A stretch of 54,723 bases of DNA from NCBI GenBank assembly GCA_041305085.1, contig JBFYMA010000038.1, positions 1 through 54,723 on the forward strand, given 5' to 3'. This stretch comes from SURF-58 sp041305085. Lineage in GTDB: Archaea; Nanobdellota; Nanobdellia; Woesearchaeales; UBA9642. Shown here in pieces: positions 41,016 to 47,052 of this stretch. How positions within the stretch are numbered: position 1 is the stretch's first letter; each line of letters begins with the position of its first letter. Both the position numbers and the translations under genes were made by a program. The notes below the pieces were generated by a model, which worked only from the letters and a program-made list of their open reading frames with translations, did not search any database and was not told where the DNA came from.

Positions 41016-41025
41016 TATTTAAAAA
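41016..41025 (-). promoter_or_regulatory. TATA box of the ribosomal operon
   Basis: Minus-strand TTTTTAAATA. It would start transcription about at 40994, giving a leader of about 75 nt that includes the stem-loop. Confidence 0.5.
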
Positions 41026-41123
41026 TGTTTTTATTGAAAAAATATATGTTTTCCATATAGAAAAAATTTTTTGTGGCTTAAATGAGTTTTTTGAAAGCCA
41101 TATGAACAGAAAAAAACAAGAAG

Positions 41124-41268
41124 GGTGGCCGGCGGGACTTTCGCAAGCTTGGCGGGCTTTATGCCTGCCGTTTTTCCCCAGGCTTTTGCGCGCAGCGGAA
41201 AAGCTGTTTTGAACCCGCCCCAGCAGATCCACAGTCTGCTATGCTAGCCAGGCTACACCACGGCCACC
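41124..41268 (-). tRNA. tRNA-His (anticodon GTG) with T-loop intron
   Basis: The acceptor stem is GTGGCCG/CGGCCAC, with G-1 and the discriminator C73 encoded, as tRNA-His requires. The D-stem is GTGT/GCAT with two wobbles, the anticodon stem GCAGA/TCTGC with loop CTGTGGA (anticodon GTG), and the T-stem GCGGG/CCCGC. The variable loop is TGGG. The T-loop region is 77 nt. Removing the 70 nt at 41138-41207 leaves TTCAAAT and a 75-nt RNA including G-1. A TATA box (minus-strand TTTAAAAAA about 41291-41300) precedes it. No CCA end is encoded. Confidence 0.92.
41138..41207 (-). other. 70-nt intron in tRNA-His at position 59/60
   Basis: T54-T55-C56 pairs with GAA near the insert's 3' end, leaving bulges AA|A and AG|T (three pairs; the fourth is A-C). 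The insert has an internal GCCTG/CAGGC hairpin and is richer in G and C than its surroundings. It ends AAAG, like the Leu intron. Confidence 0.78.
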
Positions 41269-41334
41269 ATGCTGTCTTAGGAATAAGGAGTTTTTTAAAT
41301 AACTTTTTAAAAATGCCTGGTTTATTGTACAATT

Positions 41335-41895
41335 ATGAAAAAAGTTTTTTATATTATTCCACAGTCTTTCAACCTTATAAATGTTTATAAGCGGCTGGAA
41401 AAGGCTGCGGAAAAAAAAGGATTTCTTGTTGTCTATGCTCCTGTAGGCGTCAACATAAAAAAAGTCGATGAAACTTCAGAAAAGCTTGCTAAGCACATAA
41501 TTGCAAAAAAGCTTTCCAGCATAGTCATGTTTACCCACAGCCTTGGAGGAGTCATTGCAAAGTACCTATTGAATAATTATCCAGATATAAACAAAAAAGT
41601 AAAAAAAGTTTTCAGTGTTTCAGGACCTTTCAAAGGCTCGGAGCTGGCAAGTTTTGGAAAATTTGTTCCTGCCTACAAACAGTTGATTCCGGGCTCTGAG
41701 ATTTTGAAAAACATAAGCAAAAAAAAGTCTAACAACAAAAAGTTTATCTGCATAAGCTCGTCTTTTGACCTTGTTGTTGTGCCATTAAAAGGAGCATATT
41801 TGGAGGGAAGTAAAAAAATTATTCTGCCAAAAAAAGGGCATTTTTTTCTGCCCTTGCACAAAGAAATAATAGAGATTGTAGAAAAAAACTTGTGA
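41335..41895 (+). CDS. alpha/beta-hydrolase fold protein, 186 aa
   Basis: A small soluble lipase- or esterase-like protein. The nucleophile elbow THSLGG (FTHSLGGVIAKYLL, about residues 68-73) is clear. A likely acidic residue lies in SSFDLVV and the catalytic His in KGHFFLPL near the C-terminus, so a triad Ser-Asp-His is complete. It opens KKVFYIIPQSFNLINVYKRL. It might be leaderless, with a TATA-like TTTTTAAAAA at about 41304-41313. The substrate is unknown. It converges with the thioredoxin gene five bases away. Confidence 0.75.
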   Translation: MKKVFYIIPQSFNLINVYKRLEKAAEKKGFLVVYAPVGVNIKKVDETSEKLAKHIIAKKLSSIVMFTHSLGGVIAKYLLNNYPDINKKVKKVFSVSGPFKGSELASFGKFVPAYKQLIPGSEILKNISKKKSNNKKFICISSSFDLVVVPLKGAYLEGSKKIILPKKGHFFLPLHKEIIEIVEKNL

Positions 41896-41900
41896 AAAAG

Positions 41901-42221
41901 CTAGCCCAGTATCTCCTGCAGCTCTTTTTTCAGAGCTGGTTTTGGCTTAAAGCCTGAAATCCTGCCTGCTTCTTTTCCTTGATTGAATATTGCCAGCGTA
42001 GGAATGCTCATTATCCCCATTTCTGAGGCTTTGTGGGGATATTTCTCTGTGTCCATCTTTACAAATTTTATTTCAGGCATCTCATTTGCCAGTTCCTGCA
42101 GCACAGGAGCCAGCATCCTGCAGGGTCCACACCAGGAAGCCCAGAAGTCCACTATTACTGGCTTTTTTTCATCAAGAACCTCTTTTTCGAATGTTTCATT
42201 GCTGATCTCTTTCATTGTCAT
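41901..42221 (-). CDS. trxA: thioredoxin
   Basis: A small redox protein that keeps cytosolic disulfides reduced and could donate electrons to the ribonucleotide reductase. WCGPC lies at about residues 30-34 (DFWASWCGPCRML), and the cis-Pro loop is SIPTLAIFNQG. The GGAGG at about 42226-42230 sets the start at 42221 (MTMKEISNE). A longer form would add six residues. Length 106 aa is normal. Confidence 0.94.
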   Translation of the reverse strand: MTMKEISNETFEKEVLDEKKPVIVDFWASWCGPCRMLAPVLQELANEMPEIKFVKMDTEKYPHKASEMGIMSIPTLAIFNQGKEAGRISGFKPKPALKKELQEILG

Positions 42222-42370
42222 AATTCCTCCAATTGGCAATTTTTATTCTGCTCTCAAAAAAAACTTTTTGAAAAACCCAGAAACCTGTGAAAAGGAATAG
42301 TTTATAAATATTTATGTATTAAAACAATTGTTTTTTTGTTATAAAGAAAAAAATTAAATCTAAAAACAAA

Positions 42371-42739
42371 ATGGAAAAAATTGCAATAATAGGGGCAAGC
42401 AACAACAGGGCAAAATACGGCAACAAGGCTGTGCGGGCTTACAAAGAAAAAGGATTTCTGGTTTTTCCTGTAAACCCAAAAGAGCCTGAAATAGAGGGAC
42501 TTAAGTGCTACAAGTCAGTGCTGGACATTCCTGGCTCAGTAGAGCTGGCCAGCTTTTATGTTCCTCCAGGTACAGGTGAGGCGGTTGCAGAGCAGGTAGT
42601 GAAAAAAGGAGTCAAGAAAGTGTTCCTGAATCCTGGTGCTGAAAGCCCAAAAATAGTAGAGGCTCTCAGCAAGGCAAAAGTAAAAGTTGTGCAGGCATGC
42701 AGCATTGTGGCCATTGGAAAAAATCCTGAAGAGTTTTGA
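42371..42739 (+). CDS. CoA-binding domain protein (YccU/CoA_binding_2), 122 aa
   Basis: A single Rossmann-like CoA-binding domain. It opens KIAIIGASNNRAKYGNKAVRAYKEKGF, typical of the family, with FPVNPKEPEIEGLKCY and VELASFYVPPGTGEAVAEQ. The C-terminal CSIVAIGKNP is standard. Such proteins bind CoA or related nucleotides, but their role is unsettled. It is followed ten bases later by a small membrane protein and may be co-transcribed with it. A TATA-like TTTATAAATA lies about 65 nt upstream. Confidence 0.86.
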   Translation: MEKIAIIGASNNRAKYGNKAVRAYKEKGFLVFPVNPKEPEIEGLKCYKSVLDIPGSVELASFYVPPGTGEAVAEQVVKKGVKKVFLNPGAESPKIVEALSKAKVKVVQACSIVAIGKNPEEF

Positions 42740-42748
42740 GGAAACAAA

Positions 42749-42931
42749 TTGGAAAAAACTCTAGGCATAAAAATAATTGGAATAGTTTTGGTGGCTTTGC
42801 TTGTGGCAAACCTTCTGCTTATGGCTTTCAGGGTTTATGGAGAAATAATTTTTTGGACAGTAATAGTTGTTGTTGGGGGTGGAGGGTGGATTTTTGTAAA
42901 AAAGCTGAATTCACCTGTAAAAAAAGGTTAG
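42749..42931 (+). CDS. small two-helix membrane protein, 60 aa
   Basis: The start is TTG, with TGAGGA a few bases upstream. Two hydrophobic helices (IIGIVLVALLVANLLLMAF and IIFWTVIVVVGGGGWIFV) with a short loop between them, then a basic tail KKLNSPVKKG. No family is recognised. It closely follows the CoA-binding gene. Its 3' end overlaps the convergent membrane gene by 21 bases. Confidence 0.5.
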   Translation: MEKTLGIKIIGIVLVALLVANLLLMAFRVYGEIIFWTVIVVVGGGGWIFVKKLNSPVKKG

Positions 42932-43186
42932 AAAAATCTTATATCCCAGCCATATTATCAAAAGCCAGCTTATGAACCATCTTGCCCCTAAAGCCATTAT
43001 CAGCAGATATATTCCCCCCACAAGATCTATTGTACTGAGGACTTCTCCTTTAAAAGCCCAGAACTTTAGTATAAGATATGCTGCGCCCACAACAAATAGC
43101 CTCCAGTGGCCATATACTCCCAGCTGGGCAAAAAGCACTATCAAAAGTATCAAAAAGTCAAGGATTGTGAAAAACCATATAAGCAT
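42911..43186 (-). CDS. small membrane protein, 91 aa
   Basis: Three to four hydrophobic helices (WFFTILDFLILLIVLFAQ, RLFVVGAAYLILKFWAF, LVGGIYLLIMALGARWFISWLLIIWLG). No recognised domain. A start at 43186 gives an intact frame. It overlaps the convergent small membrane gene by 21 bases. The cobalamin adenosyltransferase gene lies 22 bases upstream on the same strand, so they may be co-transcribed. Confidence 0.45.
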   Translation of the reverse strand: MLIWFFTILDFLILLIVLFAQLGVYGHWRLFVVGAAYLILKFWAFKGEVLSTIDLVGGIYLLIMALGARWFISWLLIIWLGYKIFLTFFYR

Positions 43187-43208
43187 GGTGTTTTGAAAAC
43201 TTTGTTAT

Positions 43209-43787
43209 TTAAAACTCTATTCCTTTTCTTGCCATTATCCCTTTATTGTAGGGATGCTTTTCCAGGTTAATAACAGATATGTAATCCGCTTTTTTGGCTA
43301 TGGACTTGGGAAAATCCCTGCCAGTCATTATTATTTCAAGCTTTTCTGGCTTATTTTCCAAAAAATCCAGCAATGCTTTTTGTTCAAATGTTTTCCAGTT
43401 CAGTGCAGGCCCCATCTCATCTATTACCAGCACATCTATTTTTTCCAGATTTTTTATTGCTTGTATCCAGAACTTGTTGAGTTCTTTTTTCAGGTCCTGA
43501 AGGGATTGCTCAGAATAGTTCTTAAAATAAGGGTGGAGAGGCTTGAACTGAAAATACTCTATTCCAAGCTTTTCCAGAGGCTTTTTTTCTCCTGTATCCC
43601 TCTTGAAGAACTGTATTATTCTGACTTTGAGCCCTCTTCCGGCAGCCCTAATTGCCCCTCCTATACTGCTTGTTGTTTTGCCTTTTCCACTTCCTGTAAT
43701 TATATGTACAAGTCCCAGCTTCTCTTTAATAGTTTTAATATTTTCATTACTTTTTTCAGTGTCAGCTTTTTGTTGTTTTTTCGGCAT
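43209..43787 (-). CDS. cobA: cob(I)alamin adenosyltransferase (CobA/BtuR type), 192 aa
   Basis: It transfers an adenosyl group from ATP to cob(I)alamin, making adenosylcobalamin. The P-loop TGSGKGKTTSSIGGAIRAAGRG (about 31-52) has the CobA variant GSGKGKTT. VIDEMGPALNW and IIMTGRDFPKSIAKKADYISVI are family-typical. The N-terminal 25 residues are basic and probably disordered. It overlaps the upstream gene by 26 bases. The adenosylcobalamin-dependent ribonucleotide reductase 4 kb away would use the product. Confidence 0.9.
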   Translation of the reverse strand: MPKKQQKADTEKSNENIKTIKEKLGLVHIITGSGKGKTTSSIGGAIRAAGRGLKVRIIQFFKRDTGEKKPLEKLGIEYFQFKPLHPYFKNYSEQSLQDLKKELNKFWIQAIKNLEKIDVLVIDEMGPALNWKTFEQKALLDFLENKPEKLEIIMTGRDFPKSIAKKADYISVINLEKHPYNKGIMARKGIEF

Positions 43788-44514
43788 ACTTGTTGAATAT
43801 ATTTATTTTTCTGCTTAAAAATTCTTCGGATTCCTGCGTATGATGAGGTTTTCCATACATATAGCTCAGCTTTTTTTGCTCGTCTATGCTTTCAAATGCT
43901 TTTTTTGGAAGCAAATACCTCATTAAAATCTCCTCTTCTTTATCCATTGCATAAAGCGCATTTTTTCCGTACTCAAGTATCTGTTTGAGCCATATCTGGT
44001 GGAGCCTGAGCCTTTTGGTTACTGCCTGAACATCTCCTGCGAACATAAACAATGCATCTTTCGCAGGGTCAAAATCACTCATATGCTCATTAATATTTTC
44101 AAGAGCATATTTGGTGAATCCAAAGATTTTTTTTAGTCCTTCTGCTTTTACAACCTCATAAACTTCATGAAATGTTGTGTTTCTTATTGGTTTTATGCAA
44201 AGGCAGCTCATTATTTTAAAGTCAACATCAGGCTCTCTTATAATATATTTTTCTCCTTCTTGAACAAACCCACCTATCTTGTTTGGCTGAAACTTTCTTA
44301 CCAACGGACCATTTTCCACAGTATAAGCAAGCACTATTTTTCTTTTGCCGTCTATTTCACCCCAGTTTTTGGGAGTTATGTACTTTTTGTCAAGAAAGCA
44401 GTGAGTAATATTGTTTGTTATGTTTTCTATTCTTGCTTTTGTGTTTTTTTTCTGAAACTCGTCCAGCATTTGATCCAAATTTATTTTTATCACTATATAA
44501 TAGTAATTTTCCAC
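43762..44514 (-). CDS. hypothetical protein, 250 aa
   Basis: I do not recognise a family. The protein has a mixed alpha/beta look, with an N-terminal beta stretch (NYYYIVIKINLDQML), a central acidic segment and a helical C-terminal half ending NIFNKYAEKTTKS. No signal or membrane segment. It overlaps the cobalamin adenosyltransferase start by 26 bases, which implies translational coupling and possibly a shared role. The upstream region is AT-rich, with TATA-like stretches. Confidence 0.5.
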   Translation of the reverse strand: MENYYYIVIKINLDQMLDEFQKKNTKARIENITNNITHCFLDKKYITPKNWGEIDGKRKIVLAYTVENGPLVRKFQPNKIGGFVQEGEKYIIREPDVDFKIMSCLCIKPIRNTTFHEVYEVVKAEGLKKIFGFTKYALENINEHMSDFDPAKDALFMFAGDVQAVTKRLRLHQIWLKQILEYGKNALYAMDKEEEILMRYLLPKKAFESIDEQKKLSYMYGKPHHTQESEEFLSRKINIFNKYAEKTTKS

Positions 44515-44589
44515 AATATAAAACTTTTCATAAAAAAATCCGCAAAAAATAATAATATTTAAAAATAATATTTAATATTTAAGTAAAAA

Positions 44590-45558
44590 ATGATTAAATT
44601 AGACAAAATAGATCATAAAATACTCTACGAGCTGGATAAGAACTGCAGACAATCATTAAAGCAAATAGCAAAAAAAGTTGGCACAAGCAGGGACGTTGTC
44701 AGCTATAGAATATCTAGGCTTGAAAAGCTAAAAATAATAGAGAATTATTATGCGCTAATAAATTATTCAAAGCTGGGGTACATATTGCTAAGAGTTTATC
44801 TCAGGCTCCAGAACACAACCCTTGAAATAGAAAAAGGCATTGTGGACTATTTGATAAAAGAAAAAAAGGTTTTGACTGTTTACAGCACAGAAGGAAGCTG
44901 GGACATAGTAATGGGCTATCTTGTCACAAATATCAAAGAGATGGACTATTTCTGGGAAGAATTCCAGACACAGTACAAGAAGTATATACACCAACAAAGC
45001 CTTTCATTGATGTATGAATTTGTGCACTTTAACAGAAAATATCTTGTTGAAGAAAAAGAAAGAGACTATGAAGAAAAGCTAATCAAAGAGTGCCCAAAAA
45101 CAGAGCTGGATAATGCAGATAAAATAATTCTTACAAACATCGCCACAAACGCAAGAATCTCACTTCTTGAGCTGGCAAAAAAAACAGGCTTGACAAGCCC
45201 CACAGTCAGCTACAAGCTTAAGCAGCTGGCAAAAAAAGAAGTCATCCTTGCCTATAAGGCTCTGATAGACTACAACAAATTAGGCTATCAATACTTCAAG
45301 ATAGACCTTTTCATAGAGGACTTGAGGCAGAAAAAGCAGCTCAGAGAGTTCATAAAAAGACATCCAAACTCTGTCTATGAGGACAGAACATTTGGAGGGT
45401 CAGATTTTGAGTTTGATGTGGAGCTTCCAAGCTATAAAGAATTCTACAAGCTGATAGAAGAGCTAAAAACCAGATTTCCAAAATTGATCAGAGTCTATAA
45501 TTATTACAAGGCAAAAAAAATATACAAATATGTTTATTTGCCCCCAATCCAGGAATGA
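44590..45558 (+). CDS. tandem Lrp/AsnC-family transcriptional regulator, 322 aa
   Basis: Two Lrp-like units in one chain. The first HTH is at about 5-50 (DHKILYELDKNCRQSLKQIAKKVG, DVVSYRISRLEKLKII), with a ligand-like domain after it. The second HTH is at about 172-220 (DADKIILTNIATNARISLLELAKKTGL, SPTVSYKLKQLAKKEVI), again followed by a ligand domain. Lrp proteins of about 150 residues act as dimers or octamers; this one is about twice that, a fused pair. It probably controls genes by amino acid or other effector binding. The palindrome at 45579 follows its 3' end, but belongs to the next promoter. Confidence 0.85.
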   Translation: MIKLDKIDHKILYELDKNCRQSLKQIAKKVGTSRDVVSYRISRLEKLKIIENYYALINYSKLGYILLRVYLRLQNTTLEIEKGIVDYLIKEKKVLTVYSTEGSWDIVMGYLVTNIKEMDYFWEEFQTQYKKYIHQQSLSLMYEFVHFNRKYLVEEKERDYEEKLIKECPKTELDNADKIILTNIATNARISLLELAKKTGLTSPTVSYKLKQLAKKEVILAYKALIDYNKLGYQYFKIDLFIEDLRQKKQLREFIKRHPNSVYEDRTFGGSDFEFDVELPSYKEFYKLIEELKTRFPKLIRVYNYYKAKKIYKYVYLPPIQE

Positions 45559-45578
45559 CAGGTTTCCAGATTCTAAAT

Positions 45579-45594
45579 ACCTGAATATTCAGGT
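45579..45594. promoter_or_regulatory. operator: perfect palindrome ACCTGAATATTCAGGT (site 1)
   Basis: A 16-bp perfect palindrome, extendable to 18 bp with T and A. It lies 36 bases before the GTG at 45631 and just upstream of the TATA-like TTATTTATC, at the BRE position. An identical 16-mer lies at 47020. In archaea a site upstream of BRE often allows activation. Confidence 0.65.
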
Positions 45595-45630
45595 AAAAAT
45601 TATTTATCTTAATTTGAAATTGACCACTTT

Positions 45631-46350
45631 GTGATAAGAACAGAACAAAACAAAGAGGTTTTTGAAAGAATGGCTAGCACATATATAAGAGATGATTCTC
45701 ACTGGGGGTGCGACTTAGACTTGATAAAAAACACGCTTGACCAAACACTTAAAAATAATATAAATCCAAACTGGTGCGATATAGGTTGCGGTCCTGCTTT
45801 TCACATAGCAAACATGAGTGCTCTTTATCCAGAAATAGAAATTCTTGGAATTGATTATTCTTCTTTAATGCTTCAGCAGGCAGAGCACAGAATCAAAAAG
45901 TACAGTTTGAGAACATCAAAAATACAGCTTAAAAATATAAATATTACAGAACATGTTACAAAAGAAAAGTTCGATTTAATCACATTTTTGAATAACGGAT
46001 TTGGAAACTTATACAAAAAAACAGAAAATCCTGAAAATACAAGAATGAAAGTCATTAAAAACATTGCCCATATGTTAAAACCAGGAGGGCACTTTATTCT
46101 ATCTGTATATAATAAAGAAAAAATTGAGGAAAAATATGGCAATAAATTAAGATTGCTAAAAAATAGGAGTAACGTGGAAAATGGGGACTTGTTTGTTGAA
46201 TACATTCCAAACAAAAAAGAAAAAATAATCTACTATTCACACTGGTTTTCTGAAAGCGAATTAAAAAAAATTTTTGAAAAAACAAGATTAAACATGGATT
46301 TTTTAGAAAGAAGAATGTCCAGATTTTTAATAAGATATACAAATTCTTAA
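45631..46350 (+). CDS. SAM-dependent methyltransferase, 239 aa
   Basis: A class I methyltransferase. WCDIGCGPAFHIANM (motif I), EILGIDYSSLMLQQAEHRI (motif II acidic), FDLITFLNNGFGNLY (motif IV) and IAHMLKPGGHFILSVYNK (motif V) are clear. The start is GTG at 45631, about 26-30 bases after a TATA-like element, consistent with a leaderless start; an internal ATG (ASTYIRDD) would be shorter. The palindrome upstream suggests control by the HTH_10 regulator nearby. Substrate unknown. It converges with that regulator's gene. Confidence 0.83.
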   Translation: MIRTEQNKEVFERMASTYIRDDSHWGCDLDLIKNTLDQTLKNNINPNWCDIGCGPAFHIANMSALYPEIEILGIDYSSLMLQQAEHRIKKYSLRTSKIQLKNINITEHVTKEKFDLITFLNNGFGNLYKKTENPENTRMKVIKNIAHMLKPGGHFILSVYNKEKIEEKYGNKLRLLKNRSNVENGDLFVEYIPNKKEKIIYYSHWFSESELKKIFEKTRLNMDFLERRMSRFLIRYTNS

Positions 46351-46354
46351 CAAC

Positions 46355-47011
46355 CTATTTCGTAATCTGGTGAAGTACTGGCATCATTTTTGCTTCAGCT
46401 CTTTTAAGGTGCTCCTGGTATGTTGCAATAGAAATCTTCATTATTTTTGACAGTTTTGTAAGGTCTGTGCGTTTTGGAATGTCATAGTATCCTTCTTTAA
46501 CCGCAATCCCAAATGCTTCTTTCTGCTTGTCTGTCAGGCTGGGAGATATTGCAGGAAAGTATATATTGTCTAGTTTTACTTTTTTGAATTGAAGCATTTC
46601 ACAGCATTCATATTTTTGCGCTTCTATTGATTTTAAAAAATGGCTCAAAACATCTCGGTCATAGCTTGCCACTTCCCAGTATTCAAAGCCTTGTTCGTTA
46701 ACAAAAACAGGCTTTGTGAAAAACATTTTCTGGTTATAGAATGAGCTGGGAATCTTTTCTTTTCTTCTGCCAATAAAAAACATTGTATTTCCTGATATTT
46801 CAAGATTTACTATCCTATTATCTCTCTTTATGTCTGCAAAGAATTTGTTTATGTTTTCTGGCTTGCCATCCAATGTATGCCTTTCTGATGTAAAAGAGTA
46901 TTCTTTTCCTTTCCAATTTCCCAAAGGAAGAGAATAGGACAAAATACTGTATTTTTCGCATCTGTTCCCTATTGTGCAGTCATGCTTTATCTTTAATTTT
47001 AGGATCCACAT
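46355..47011 (-). CDS. HTH_10 (Bat-type) transcriptional regulator, 218 aa
   Basis: The C-terminal HTH_10 motif is clear: LTDKQKEAFGIAVKEGYYDIPKRTDLTKLSKIMKISIATYQEHLKRAE. The N-terminal 150 residues form a mixed domain with a pair of cysteines (CTIGNRC) near the start and another (ECCEML) near 135, which could hold metal or sense redox state. The palindrome at 47020-47035 stands nine bases before the ATG, between TATA and the gene, where bound protein would block transcription. This suggests autorepression and control of the methyltransferase 45631, which bears the same operator. It is convergent with that gene. Confidence 0.82.
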   Translation of the reverse strand: MWILKLKIKHDCTIGNRCEKYSILSYSLPLGNWKGKEYSFTSERHTLDGKPENINKFFADIKRDNRIVNLEISGNTMFFIGRRKEKIPSSFYNQKMFFTKPVFVNEQGFEYWEVASYDRDVLSHFLKSIEAQKYECCEMLQFKKVKLDNIYFPAISPSLTDKQKEAFGIAVKEGYYDIPKRTDLTKLSKIMKISIATYQEHLKRAEAKMMPVLHQITK

Positions 47012-47019
47012 AAAAAAAT

Positions 47020-47035
47020 ACCTGAATATTCAGGT
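47020..47035. promoter_or_regulatory. operator: perfect palindrome ACCTGAATATTCAGGT (site 2)
   Basis: Identical to the 16-mer at 45579. It lies between a TATA-like TTTTTAAA (about 47036-47044) and the ATG of the HTH_10 regulator at 47011, as expected for a repressor site at its own promoter. Confidence 0.65.
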
Positions 47036-47052
47036 TTAAAAATGTTTTCCAT

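Noticed and set aside
40954..41232. Open frame of 92 codons across the tRNA-His intron
   Set aside because: It overlaps the tRNA-His gene and the S13 leader, has no ribosome-binding site, and its codons do not look like those of neighbours.
44515..44589. Third copy of the ACCTGAATATTCAGGT palindrome upstream of the Lrp-like gene
   Set aside because: The region is only A/T repeats (AATATTTAA); the 16-mer is not present.
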